From positions 186,001 through 250,000 of the forward strand of contig CAYUIE010000001.1 of the NCBI GenBank assembly GCA_964444665.1: a stretch of 64,000 nt of DNA, given 5' to 3'. Positions 34,801-43,196 of the stretch are shown here, piece by piece. The notes below the pieces were generated by a model that was not told where the DNA came from, did no database searches, and saw nothing but the letters and a program-made list of their open reading frames with translations. Every line of letters starts with the position of its first letter. Position 1 is the stretch's first letter. The translations under genes were made by a program, and so were the position numbers. This DNA is from CAYZTY01 sp964444665. Its GTDB lineage: Bacteria > Planctomycetota > Phycisphaerae > Sedimentisphaerales > CAYZTY01.

Positions 34801-36032
34801 ACCAGACAGCGTAACTGCATTATTGCTGATTGTTTATCACCTAATCGTGATAACGTAGCAGCCAGTACCAATCGAATTTTGTCAACTTTCCCTTCAAATT
34901 GGATTGCTCGATGCCAGCATTCAATTGCCTTATAGCCGTTGCCTTTCCGGTCGGCTATCAAACCTTCCAGGAACGCAGTAGTTGCAGGAGTAATATTTTT
35001 TTGCTGCATTTTAGAAATGCAGTCGCTGGCGAGCTCAAGCTCATCACATCTTATATATAACTCCGTGGCGATGGGCATAAAATCCCAGGGTTGGGAAGAA
35101 AGCTCTTTTAATCCGGTATCAGCTATTTCTTTCATTTTAGCCTTTGACTGAGATTGAAGTGCAAGCTGGGCCCAGATTTGCCATAAGAGCTGGTTTGTCG
35201 GCTCGATTTTATGTACTGCTGCCAAGTGTGTTTCTGCCTTATCCAGGATGTTTGCGTTGATAAATTCTCTGGCGAGGCGCAATTGTATGGCAGGATCAGA
35301 TAAATCATATTTTTCGGCCTGCTCCAAGTCGGTTAAAGTCTTGGCCTTGTCGTTGCTTCTTAGATGGAAGCCGGCACGAATTATGTAAGCCAGGGCCGAG
35401 GATGGGTTATTCTTTACTGCCTCATCGAACCAGAATTGAGGAGCTTGCGTGAAATTTTCGGGGCGTTGCTTGATTAACTGCCCCAATACCTCGTAAGCCA
35501 ATATATGGTCGGGATGCTCTTTAATAACACTCGTTAATTCTGTTGCGGCATTTGTAAATTTCCGCTGTTTGATTAGAGCGATTGCCAGCATTCTTCTTAG
35601 GTCCGGTGATTGGCTTGCTTCAGGTACTCGGGTGGCGATAAGCTCCGCCTCGCCGGCCATATCCATCTCCAAATACATTTCAACGAGACGCATAGTTGCT
35701 TCTAAATTGTTTTTGTCTATTCTTAAGACAGTTCGATAGGCTTCTATGGCCTGTTGAACATTGTTACGTTTGAGAGGCCTGATGTTAATCTGGGATTCAG
35801 CGTATTTAAGTATCACCGTCACATCATCCTGTGCAACAGTCAAATAACGTCCCAGGTTTATTGCCGCTTCTTCCCAGAGGCCTTTTTCGTATGCTTCATT
35901 ACCTGTTTCAAGAGCCCCATAAGCCCTGCGGTTTCGCTGCCATTTACGCAGACTGAAGGCTGTAACGGCCAGAACAACAAGACCTATTACCAAAACAATT
36001 ACTAATTTCCAGTTAATATACCTTCTTGGCAT
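31857..36032 (-). CDS. Giant membrane-anchored TPR protein (PrsT-like)
   Basis: A 1391-residue protein with an N-terminal TM anchor (about 8-26, LVIVLVIGLVVLAVTAFSL) and TPR units over nearly its whole length, many with the A..Y....A and P-N spacing (for example NNLAWILCEEQGKHKQALELV near the end). It probably faces the periplasm. Very long TPR proteins called PrsT accompany exosortase/exopolysaccharide loci in Proteobacteria; the assignment here is by size, topology and context. Likely role: scaffold for polymer assembly or export. It is preceded by the sugar transferase (31-base gap). Confidence 0.82.
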   Translation of the reverse strand: MPRRYINWKLVIVLVIGLVVLAVTAFSLRKWQRNRRAYGALETGNEAYEKGLWEEAAINLGRYLTVAQDDVTVILKYAESQINIRPLKRNNVQQAIEAYRTVLRIDKNNLEATMRLVEMYLEMDMAGEAELIATRVPEASQSPDLRRMLAIALIKQRKFTNAATELTSVIKEHPDHILAYEVLGQLIKQRPENFTQAPQFWFDEAVKNNPSSALAYIIRAGFHLRSNDKAKTLTDLEQAEKYDLSDPAIQLRLAREFINANILDKAETHLAAVHKIEPTNQLLWQIWAQLALQSQSKAKMKEIADTGLKELSSQPWDFMPIATELYIRCDELELASDCISKMQQKNITPATTAFLEGLIADRKGNGYKAIECWHRAIQFEGKVDKIRLVLAATLSRLGDKQSAIMQLRCLVSEQPNLFIGHLNLARLLTETGNWAGAAEQALIAKQLSPNNLSAALLYIQAQIQLLYESQTTINSKTWQNIAKQLDTLESTTNGALEVKLLQLQLAMQLDNLADAEALVNELKYSHPSALKTAMAEIELLIAQERQDDAISRLDNLVKQFPQEIDLVEYFAVLLAQKNELEKCEDLIKNTLVRIKEPLEQRKLCLFFADLYNRWNQEEKAYELLNSLAQKLPNDIPVKRQLLRCGEVAKKPEKALQLVNEIKSLEGQNGWQWRFEQAKILFTQDNFKDQYPQIISLLKENLLVNPDDQASRMLLASAYEKAGELQLAVSIYQEALTRSPEDIHIIVPAVAALYKANEYDRADEILRRAARKKLSHPELQKLELHSYLRRGELSSASNILEDLSASEPNNLSIYLSLASLKMQQNSFTEADEILSGLKLREPNSLPVIIAQIESKIRQKKSTEAISLCDEIINISSNSSAYILRARTYAMLGQPEKAQKDFEHVTTTEPNNANAWAAISDFYRSTGNLGKAIASIRKAMSLGPDNLDIIKRAISLFLASGNHDTIREGKDILDSILKIKPKDFELRLFKARSLLAKGTVPAIEQATSILEKITEEQPEISEAWLLLGEIAFRQEQITKAMDIALRGLANQPNDKSLLLLKARSEAVRSPTLAIPTIKALLELEPNNTDTVIYLANIYLAANQVEKTINLLKKQLSYCSNTSDKLKLNIALATALYKNGNKSEAKKQFDLLHQSAPDNPNLLLAQVRLLKDDQLWDQLGQMVFQWYQNHPKDTNIPITIVKDLVTNEDSRAQKTAESILRTILKNNSDNTEAINLMGILLQTTGRSAEAATIYEQIIALEPDNIIAINNLAWILCEEQGKHKQALELVQRGLSIDPDYVDLIDTRGVAYYRLGEFNKAAEDFKRCVHLYHPRTPSLAASYLHLGKTLAKLGQKDEAIKSLKKALELNTKNKSLSAADFADTQHLLKELSRGGV

Positions 36033-36063
36033 TTGCTTATTCCTTTCTTATGCCTATACTATT

Positions 36064-36600
36064 TTAAAACTGACTGACGAAGTTCTTGATTAGTTTCTTG
36101 GTTGTCTGCCAGCATATCCAGAAATCCATTCTTAATGACAATTCTTTGACATATTTCGTGTCATAGTGTATCCACTCCTGGAAGTCTTTCATCGGTTGAC
36201 GGGTTCTGCGAACTTGCCAGAGTCCTGTAATACCTGGCCGAACTGATAGCCGGGCATCGCGCCAAGAGGGACACAAAGTATTCTCCGATTCAGGAGAAGG
36301 CCTTGGGCCAATAACGCTCATCTGGCCAAGGAGAACGTTTAAGAATTGAGGTATTTCGTCAATATATGTTTCTCGTAAAAAATTGCCGACGGTATTTAAT
36401 CGTGGGTCATCTTCTATTTTGAATTGCGGGCCATCGACCAGGCTCAAGACTCTTAGTTTTTCCTGTATCTTATCAGCCCCGGTTTTCATAGTTCTTAACT
36501 TCAGACAACTGAATGTTTTTCCATGCCTTCCCTGGCGTTTATCTTTGAAAAAAATCGTACCCGGTGAACTTAATTTTATCGCTAAAGCGATGAAAGGCAT
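36064..36600 (-). CDS. Polyprenyl-phosphate sugar-1-phosphate transferase, N-terminally incomplete as started
   Basis: From ATG 36600 this is a 178-residue bacterial sugar transferase of the WcaJ/PssY type, which moves a sugar phosphate from a nucleotide sugar to undecaprenyl phosphate and starts glycan assembly. Motifs are KLSSPGTIFFKDKRQGRHGK, CLKLRTM, the acidic RETYIDEIPQFLNVLLGQM, SVIGPRP, and RPGITGLWQV. The usual KR..D...A membrane segment that should open the domain is encoded upstream of this ATG, in the same frame (36601-36684), with no ATG, GTG or TTG codon. That frame continues through an amber codon into the upstream gene. The protein may be made by readthrough, from a rare start, or be damaged. 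Confidence 0.85.
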   Translation of the reverse strand: MPFIALAIKLSSPGTIFFKDKRQGRHGKTFSCLKLRTMKTGADKIQEKLRVLSLVDGPQFKIEDDPRLNTVGNFLRETYIDEIPQFLNVLLGQMSVIGPRPSPESENTLCPSWRDARLSVRPGITGLWQVRRTRQPMKDFQEWIHYDTKYVKELSLRMDFWICWQTTKKLIKNFVSQF

Positions 36601-36687
36601 TATTGGAGCAAACAGGATGAGTACTATTAGTGCTGCAGCGATATCGGCGATTCTCTTAAAACATCCGGCATAGGAAAATCTTGGCTA
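36601..36687 (-). other. Amber codon and start-less in-frame coding segment joining two ORFs
   Basis: The stop of the upstream ORF is TAG (36685-36687). The next 28 codons stay open in the same frame and encode AGCFKRIADIAAALIVLILF and neighbours, the expected first helix of the sugar transferase. The segment contains no ATG, GTG or TTG codon; a CTG is present at 36613-36615. Removing the stop would give a single protein of about 574 residues. Confidence 0.85.
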
Positions 36688-37788
36688 GGTTCGGAAATTT
36701 TTTACGTTGGAATTTTGATAAATTGTTGTGCCGTTTGCAATCGCAGGGTTTAAATTGCTTTTAGACGGCTTTGTGTATTTCTGGAGGGCTTGACCATTAA
36801 TTAGTACACGATTTTGGATAATGCTACCTTGTGGCACGGAAACATCGGGGCCAATAATTGATGCTCTGATAACAGCCCCTTGAGCAATTTTAACATTGTT
36901 ACCAATGATGGTTGGACCACCTATAATTGCATTTCGGCTAACGCTAATACTTTGCCCGAAAACTACTTTCCCAAATAATCTTACATTGGAAGATATTTCG
37001 ATGTCGTCTCTATCTGAGATTTCTTGCTGATATCTATTGTTTATATATTGGTGGTTTTTTGCCGAAGAGTTGAGTTTGGTTGCGATCAGGCCAAGTAAAC
37101 CATCTTCTTTGCTTAAATCAAATATGTTACCAGCTATATTGAGACAGTGCACTTTCAGTGATTTTGAAGAACAGTTTTCGATGAACTTGGTAAAAGAAGG
37201 GAGTAACATGTCATCGATCAAAAGCCTGTTAAGAACGTTAGCTTTTATAAAAAGATGATGTGGCCAATCATCAGGGATTGGTGCTGGTTGAGCCGTATCG
37301 CTATAAAATCTGCGAAAACCCACAAGGTTGCCCTGTGAATTAACCAGCACCTTTTCACGGCCAGCTTTCAACTGAGGTAATACATTAATTGCAACGACAT
37401 CAACCTGAAGTTGAGCTAATATTTTGCAGAGCCACTGATGGTCTGTTTGGGTGGCAAATCGCCCATTTGACACGATAAACCATTGCCTTGTTTTGAACCT
37501 ACCGGTGGTCCCTAAGGGAACAGGCAATTTTTCTTTGTAATATATTGTATTTGGTTTAGTTTTTGCGATTTGGCCGGACCAGTCTTCAGGAATTACTATT
37601 GTCTCATTACTATTGCCTGCGTAAAAAGGATTGTGGATTTCTAAAGACCTTATGCTGTGTCTGGAATCATAATTTAGGCGGCTAAAAATGATGTTTGTAA
37701 TAGGTTCGTTACAAACTGCAAATCGAAGCAGTTTATCGGCATTATTTGATGAGAGATTCCTGTTTTGATGTATAACAATCATATTCAT
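36685..37788 (-). CDS. Degenerate nucleotidyltransferase-like protein with left-handed beta-helix
   Basis: A 367-residue soluble protein. The middle part (about 95-240) has alternating strands and helices with FIVSNGRFATQTDHQWL and VDVVAINVLPQL, resembling the NDP-sugar pyrophosphorylase fold but without the Gly-rich GTR..PK nucleotide loop. Residues about 265-335 hold hexapeptide repeats (SRNAIIGGPTIIGNNVKIAQ, then GPDVSVPQGSIIQN), a left-handed beta-helix. A similar layout forms the N-terminus of the exosortase four genes' length upstream. The frame continues after TAG into the sugar transferase, so this is probably the N-terminal half of a split fusion. The tyrosine kinase gene lies 56 bases upstream. 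Confidence 0.7.
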   Translation of the reverse strand: MNMIVIHQNRNLSSNNADKLLRFAVCNEPITNIIFSRLNYDSRHSIRSLEIHNPFYAGNSNETIVIPEDWSGQIAKTKPNTIYYKEKLPVPLGTTGRFKTRQWFIVSNGRFATQTDHQWLCKILAQLQVDVVAINVLPQLKAGREKVLVNSQGNLVGFRRFYSDTAQPAPIPDDWPHHLFIKANVLNRLLIDDMLLPSFTKFIENCSSKSLKVHCLNIAGNIFDLSKEDGLLGLIATKLNSSAKNHQYINNRYQQEISDRDDIEISSNVRLFGKVVFGQSISVSRNAIIGGPTIIGNNVKIAQGAVIRASIIGPDVSVPQGSIIQNRVLINGQALQKYTKPSKSNLNPAIANGTTIYQNSNVKNFRT

Positions 37789-37844
37789 GCAGTTGGTTAG
37801 AAGCTTGAGTTTTCAGAAACGGATTTTTTACAAAAAGTTTTTAG

Positions 37845-40154
37845 TCAGGATTTATCGTCAATGTTTTTATTACTTTCTTTTGCCGGCAGCAAAAGCAGAG
37901 TCTTGTTGCTTTTTCTGCGACTAATTTTGGTTTCAGCTTTATCGGCGTAGTGTCCATATCCGTAGCGATAGTAACCATTGTTAGTTCGGACATTGTTCAA
38001 AACAGTGCCCAATATCCTGACTTTTATTTGTGCCAACCGCCCAAGTGTTTCCTTTAAATCCTGCTCTTCAGTATGGCCGGCAAAACTGGTCAGAATGACT
38101 CCATCAGCTATCTTAGCCCACAGAAGTGCGTCGGGGAAAGCCAGTATCGGGGGTGTGTCAATAATCACGTGGTCATATTTCTGGCTTGTGAGGTTAAGGT
38201 ATTCGTTAATGTGAGGTTGTGAAAGCAGCTCGAAGCTGTCTGACCTGTTTTGAGAATTGGCGGCCAGGACGTCGAATCCTTCTGAAGGGACAGAATGAAC
38301 GGCATTTTCAAAGTTTTTACCTTTGAGCACGTCTTCCAAACCTCTTGAATTTTTAGGGAGGTTCAAAATCCGTCGAATATCAGGTTTTCTTAAATCGCCG
38401 TCTATTAGCAAGATTTTTTTGCCGGCTCTGGCCAAACTTGTTGCGAGATTGATGGCGAGTGTAGTTTTTCCTTCACGCATGCCGGCACTTGTAATAACTA
38501 ATTTTTTTGGGATCTTGCCCCCGTTTAGTAATCCAAGATTGGCACGAATAGTTTGGTAATCATTGACTACTTGCTCTGGCAGCTTAGGTGCATCAACGTA
38601 ATCAGAACTGGTTGTTGTGCCAATTATTCGAACTCCAATGCGTTTAGTGACATCATCGGGCGTGTACAGGCTGTAGTCTACCTTATCTCTTAGAAGCGCG
38701 AGGAACGCACCACATGCCATTGCCGCAAACATAATGACTATAGTGTATTTTACCCGTTTATCTCGAATTCTGACAATGTCAGCGTTATAAGCGATAGAAA
38801 CCCTTGCAGGACGTTTTCGTTCCATTTCCATTTCTCGTATACGCCTGCAAACTGTATCATACATTTCTTTGTCTAAGTCCAATTGGAACTGCAAATCTTC
38901 CATCTGCAGTTGTTTCCGGCCAATTTGAATTGTTTGTGTGTCTTCCTTGGCCAGAACTTCTCGAAGACGATTTTCATATGCCCGGGTTTGCTCCAGCTCG
39001 GTTCTTGTGTTAAGCAGTTTGTCTTTGCTGGCTTTGTCAACTGCTTCAGAGAATATGTCATCAAAACTTGTAGCTATTTCTTCTCGTTTTTCCTCAAGAC
39101 GTGCCTGAAATGCATCCAGAAGCCGCTGCTTTTGCTTGATAGCGGGATTTGTGGGGGCCAATATCTGTTTTGCTGTAATCAGGTCCTGCTCGAATTGTAC
39201 AATATTTCGCGTTAACTCCTGGACTGTCGGGTCGGAATTAATGTAATCATTCCTCATTTTTAATAAATCTTCGGGCGCTATGGCCTGCTCTTTGGTCTGC
39301 TCGAGTAATTGTACTTGTGCTTCGAGACTGATTCGGTGTGCCTCTAATTTAGTTAATTCATACAACAGTGTTGTAACACGATGTAGCATCATATCCTGGC
39401 GACCTTCGAGGGCAGTAGTTCCGTATTCCTGGGCTAACTGGCGGATCGTTTCTCGTTGGTTTTGTAATTTTTCGGCCAGTACCTTTCGTTCATCTTCAAG
39501 AACATTTAATTTTCGGTCCTCACTCTGAGCGGAGCTGGAAACTTCGACTGCCATATAAGCGTTAATAAAAGCATTTACAATCTGTTTTGCCTCTGTTGGA
39601 TTTGCACTTTTCATTGTTACTTTTATTAACTCAGTAAATCGAGCAGAGTCTACGCTTATAACGCTTTCGTATATTGCCTTTTTCAGTACGGATGCCGGCT
39701 CGGGTTTCGTTATGTTGTTATTTAATTTTCGTTTTAATCTTGTAAAAGGGCCATTTGTTTCGTTTTCAAGGAAGAGAAGATCTTTGTCTATCAGGTTGTC
39801 TGCCACTCTTTGCACTACCTGGTTGCTGGTTATCATTTCTGCTTGTGTACGCATAAAGCTTTGATAATTTGATATTTCTCCTCTGTCCGCTTCACCTGTC
39901 AGTATATTTGGCAGAATTGGAGCTACCCTTAACGCGCCGGTTACAAAGTATAAAGGCTCAATCCCAAACCATATAGCCGGGATACTTATAATGATTATTA
40001 CTAAAAATGTTATTAGCACTATATACCACCGTCTTAGAATGGGCGTAATTACATTGGGCGTTGATTCTGCCCTGGATTCAGCGGCAATTTCAAGAGGGGT
40101 AATGTTTTGCGCTAACTGTTGTGATTGATGCTTCTCTGTCATATTCATTTTCAT
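37845..40154 (-). CDS. Wzz-type chain-length regulator fused to BY-kinase
   Basis: A 769-residue inner-membrane protein. Cytoplasmic start (1-40), TM1 (about 46-66), a long periplasmic Wzz/GNVR region with coiled coils (about 75-470) and TM2 (about 490-510) lead to a bacterial tyrosine kinase domain (about 540-745). Walker A is GMREGKTTLA (K563), Walker A' is LLIDGDLRKPDI and Walker B is VIIDTPPI. The C-terminal tail has the Tyr cluster NNGYYRYGYGHYADK that such kinases autophosphorylate. It controls polymer length and export with the polymerase and an outer-membrane channel. No Wza-like channel gene is in this window. Confidence 0.93.
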   Translation of the reverse strand: MKMNMTEKHQSQQLAQNITPLEIAAESRAESTPNVITPILRRWYIVLITFLVIIIISIPAIWFGIEPLYFVTGALRVAPILPNILTGEADRGEISNYQSFMRTQAEMITSNQVVQRVADNLIDKDLLFLENETNGPFTRLKRKLNNNITKPEPASVLKKAIYESVISVDSARFTELIKVTMKSANPTEAKQIVNAFINAYMAVEVSSSAQSEDRKLNVLEDERKVLAEKLQNQRETIRQLAQEYGTTALEGRQDMMLHRVTTLLYELTKLEAHRISLEAQVQLLEQTKEQAIAPEDLLKMRNDYINSDPTVQELTRNIVQFEQDLITAKQILAPTNPAIKQKQRLLDAFQARLEEKREEIATSFDDIFSEAVDKASKDKLLNTRTELEQTRAYENRLREVLAKEDTQTIQIGRKQLQMEDLQFQLDLDKEMYDTVCRRIREMEMERKRPARVSIAYNADIVRIRDKRVKYTIVIMFAAMACGAFLALLRDKVDYSLYTPDDVTKRIGVRIIGTTTSSDYVDAPKLPEQVVNDYQTIRANLGLLNGGKIPKKLVITSAGMREGKTTLAINLATSLARAGKKILLIDGDLRKPDIRRILNLPKNSRGLEDVLKGKNFENAVHSVPSEGFDVLAANSQNRSDSFELLSQPHINEYLNLTSQKYDHVIIDTPPILAFPDALLWAKIADGVILTSFAGHTEEQDLKETLGRLAQIKVRILGTVLNNVRTNNGYYRYGYGHYADKAETKISRRKSNKTLLLLPAKESNKNIDDKS

Positions 40155-40190
40155 TCATCCTCCGATTAAGGTTAGAATCGATTAGAGATG

Positions 40191-42161
40191 CTATTTATTT
40201 GATAGCACAACTTGTTTTTTTATGGGAGCTGTTGTAATGGTTGTCAATAGCCAAAGCTCGAGAACAACCATACTAAGTGCCAAAGGCATCATTGCATAAC
40301 CGCCGAAATCATGGAATATTTTTTCCCAGTGTTCACCATTGAGTACGGTGAAGGCCATTGCAGTAATAGCTAATCGCACGGTGTTACATAGTAAAGCGAT
40401 AGGCAGGCTTGAGACAAGGACAAGAAGTTTTTGCCACAATTCTCGTTTGACCAATAAAACGACCAGACCGCTAATCATAAAAAAGGCTGTAATCATTCTC
40501 AGACCATTGCAGGCCTCAGCTACTGCGATTGTTGCTTTGCCGATGTGGATAATGTTGCCTTCCTGGAAGACTTCATAGCCTATCATCTCCAGGCAAAACA
40601 CGGCGGACGAAGTGGCCCAGCGTTGTAGAGGTAGAGCCACCGCAGTTTGGACTCGATTGGGCCAGGGCAGCATTAGGCATAGGAACAATAATACTGTCGA
40701 TACCTTTCGGAAAAACTGCCAGCCGAATAGAAACAGCACTAATGCGGCAATACTTAAAACAATGGATAATTTTTCGGCCGAGCCGTACATAAAGAAAAGT
40801 CCAAAGAACCTGATGCTTTGTGCCGCCAGGAAAGCAAATAATCCCCAAAGAGAGGCCTTTATACGGCATTTAGCAATATCATGGCGTCTCGACCATAAAA
40901 TGTAGATAGACAGGAAGGGGACTAAAAGTCCTGATGAGTATTCATCACTTCGCTGCCATGTATTCCAAAGGTTTGTAATATCGGGCCAATAAGACCAGAG
41001 AAAAGCGATGAAAATAAGGCTGCCTGCGAGCAAGGGGATAATTCTTGTTTTATGCAGTTGCGCCCACTTCGGTAATATCTTATTAATTATATCCAGGCGT
41101 GGTTGCAATGCCTGCTGTAATGTGCTTAGTTTATTTTTAGCGACTTTGAATGCTCTTTTGACAGGCTTTTTTAGCATTCCATCTGCTTTAAAAGGTATGG
41201 ACTTTTCTTCTACAAATGTGTTGGCCTGCACAGTCGCATTGTAGTCAATTAAGCATCGTTGGATTTCACAGTTTGGGCCCACTTCTGCACCGTCCCAGAG
41301 CACACTACTTACTACCACGCTATCTTTACCAATACTGACGTTCCTTCCAAGTATGGTTGGGCCGAAAATGACTGCGCCCCTCGAAATCCGGGAACCATCC
41401 ATAATTACAACTGGGCCATAAACTCTTGCGGTCGAATCGATGCTGGCGTCAGCTGCTTTCCATAAGATTTGTGAATTGGTTTGCTTACATAGCTTCAAAT
41501 CCGAGTTTAGCTCGGGATTATTTTCAAGGTAATTGGCTATGGCACATAAGTACTCACTTCTGTCTCGAAAATTCCCTGCGTTATGTGGCAATTCTGCTGT
41601 ATGAATGGTTTTCCCGGCACTAAGCATTTTTGGAATTAAACCTTCCTTGATGTCAAAGTAGCCTTTCTCTTGGATTTGTTCCAAAATACTTGTTTCACAG
41701 ATATAAATCCCTGCGGTTTCTCCTGGTAGTTTGTTGCTTTCGTGGGTCGGGTCAAACATCACAGTCAAATCAGATTGCCCCTTGAGATGAGCTTTTATAA
41801 GTAAATCTATTTTCGGCGGACGTAATATATTAGCAGGGAATACCAAAAGTAATGTTTCTTCTTTGATGTCGATAGCATCTCGGATGCATCCGGCGGTACC
41901 CAAAGGTAACTTTTCATCCAGATAATTCAGTTCCAAATGATTGCCGGCGTGAATCGACTCCCGCAATGATGAACCATCGCCATTGGAACAGACCACTGCT
42001 TGCTTTATTCCTTGGCGCGATAAGTGTTGCAGTAGTTGTTCCAACGCAGACTTACCCACTACCGGCCACAATGCCGTGGGTAGACGCGATGCCAGTGGAC
42101 ACCGCCCAAAATCACTACTTCCCACGAGTATGATAGCTTTGATAATCTGCTTACTACACAT
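40191..42161 (-). CDS. Exosortase with N-terminal pseudo-nucleotidyltransferase and beta-helix
   Basis: A 656-residue fusion. Residues about 1-215 resemble NDP-sugar pyrophosphorylases (KAIILVGSSDFGRCPLASRL) but the catalytic PK motif reads PTALWP and the metal-binding GD motif reads ANIL, so activity is doubtful. Residues about 225-300 form hexapeptide repeats (GPVVIMDGSRISRGAVIFGP). Residues about 350-640 are a multi-pass exosortase: SDEYSSGLLVPFLSIYILW near the start and the catalytic triad C551 (EACNGLRM), R596 (CNTVRLAI) and H617 (HDFGGYAMM). Exosortases are membrane proteases/transpeptidases that process PEP-CTERM tails. A candidate substrate is encoded about 4 kb upstream. The Wzz-kinase gene follows 36 bases later. 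Confidence 0.9.
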   Translation of the reverse strand: MCSKQIIKAIILVGSSDFGRCPLASRLPTALWPVVGKSALEQLLQHLSRQGIKQAVVCSNGDGSSLRESIHAGNHLELNYLDEKLPLGTAGCIRDAIDIKEETLLLVFPANILRPPKIDLLIKAHLKGQSDLTVMFDPTHESNKLPGETAGIYICETSILEQIQEKGYFDIKEGLIPKMLSAGKTIHTAELPHNAGNFRDRSEYLCAIANYLENNPELNSDLKLCKQTNSQILWKAADASIDSTARVYGPVVIMDGSRISRGAVIFGPTILGRNVSIGKDSVVVSSVLWDGAEVGPNCEIQRCLIDYNATVQANTFVEEKSIPFKADGMLKKPVKRAFKVAKNKLSTLQQALQPRLDIINKILPKWAQLHKTRIIPLLAGSLIFIAFLWSYWPDITNLWNTWQRSDEYSSGLLVPFLSIYILWSRRHDIAKCRIKASLWGLFAFLAAQSIRFFGLFFMYGSAEKLSIVLSIAALVLFLFGWQFFRKVSTVLLFLCLMLPWPNRVQTAVALPLQRWATSSAVFCLEMIGYEVFQEGNIIHIGKATIAVAEACNGLRMITAFFMISGLVVLLVKRELWQKLLVLVSSLPIALLCNTVRLAITAMAFTVLNGEHWEKIFHDFGGYAMMPLALSMVVLELWLLTTITTAPIKKQVVLSNK

Positions 42162-42194
42162 TTAATTTATCCAATCTTAGTCCCAGGCTCGACC

Positions 42195-42683
42195 TTAGCG
42201 AAATTCACTTAAATCGTTCAGAAACTCACGAATTCTGTTTGCGACCGCATCAGGGTCGGATTTTCTTTTTCGAGGAACGAAGTGCTTCAGCTGGCAAATA
42301 CGATCGGGCAGCTCTGCAACATCATATGCGACCAATAAGTGGCCAAGCTCTGAGAATTTCCTGGCAATAGCTGCCTGGTGGTCATTAACGACCTCGCCAT
42401 ATTTTTTTAACCTTGGGATAACAAGCAGGGGTTTATTGTTATCTAAAGCCATAGCTATTGTACCCATCCCGGCATGGCTGATTATGCTTGAGGATTCCTT
42501 CAAGTGTTTATCAAATAGCTTTTTCTCTAAGGATGCCACTGATTCAAAGTTGCGTGGCCTGTACGAAGTTTCCCCGATCTGTGCAAATACTTCTTCATTA
42601 ATCAAGCCTAGGTCAAAGGCATCGTCTACAGCCCGGACGAGACGGTCGAATGGAAATTGGGTACCAACGCTTAAGAAAATCAT
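42195..42683 (-). CDS. ALG13-like glycosyltransferase subunit (PssE/EpsF type)
   Basis: A 162-residue protein matching the C-terminal, nucleotide-sugar-binding half of GT-B enzymes of family 28: FLSVGTQFPFDRLV at the start and SSIISHAGMGTIAMAL with KPLLVIPRLKKYGEVVNDHQ in the middle. It should act as a complex with the ALG14-like protein encoded just upstream, whose gene it overlaps by 4 bases. Together they transfer a sugar onto a lipid-linked acceptor at the membrane. Confidence 0.9.
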   Translation of the reverse strand: MIFLSVGTQFPFDRLVRAVDDAFDLGLINEEVFAQIGETSYRPRNFESVASLEKKLFDKHLKESSSIISHAGMGTIAMALDNNKPLLVIPRLKKYGEVVNDHQAAIARKFSELGHLLVAYDVAELPDRICQLKHFVPRKRKSDPDAVANRIREFLNDLSEFR

Positions 42684-43150
42684 ATCACAGTGCCTACGTA
42701 TTGCACGTTACTATATTGCTCGGCGAGTTCAGGCCACTGCACAAGGAACAGATCAGCTATGTGCCGAACCATTCTACCAGACAGCGATATCCGCCCAACA
42801 TTAGTAATACTGTCAATCCAAACTACTCTGGCGCCAAATAGTCTGCCGAGAAAGCACACGATACAGCCTACCGCTGCTCCCGTGCTTACCACAACATTGG
42901 GCTTTTCACGTAAAATTACATTTATACACCGTATCAGAACCAAAATAGTCCGCAAAGGATGTTCACGATTGCACTCCCCAACGGTGTAGACATTGCCGAA
43001 TTCACAAAGTTGTTCCGTGACAACATTAACAGTGGTGACACAAACAGTTTTGTGGCTTTTCCAACTATCACGCAGTTTCAACAACTGAGTTATATGTCCA
43101 CCTCCTGATGCTACGAGGCAGATTAGCAGTTTCTTCTGCGTGTTACTCAT
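42680..43150 (-). CDS. ALG14-like membrane subunit (PssD type)
   Basis: A 156-residue protein with the N-terminal GT-B half of ALG14: LVASGGGHITQLLKL near the start, a membrane-associated helix (about 72-86, TILVLIRCINVILRE) and VVSTGAAVG. It recruits the ALG13-like subunit and binds the lipid acceptor. Stop and start of the pair overlap by 4 bases, indicating coupled translation. The sugar transferred is unknown. Confidence 0.9.
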   Translation of the reverse strand: MSNTQKKLLICLVASGGGHITQLLKLRDSWKSHKTVCVTTVNVVTEQLCEFGNVYTVGECNREHPLRTILVLIRCINVILREKPNVVVSTGAAVGCIVCFLGRLFGARVVWIDSITNVGRISLSGRMVRHIADLFLVQWPELAEQYSNVQYVGTVI

Positions 43151-43196
43151 CTTTCACTTTCCTGTATCTTCAGTTTACACTATACAATTTTGAATA

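Noticed and set aside
36685..36687. General recoding of TAG as an amino acid
   Set aside because: TAG ends the Roco gene (19395-19397) at a sensible position, so genome-wide recoding is not supported; only local readthrough remains possible.
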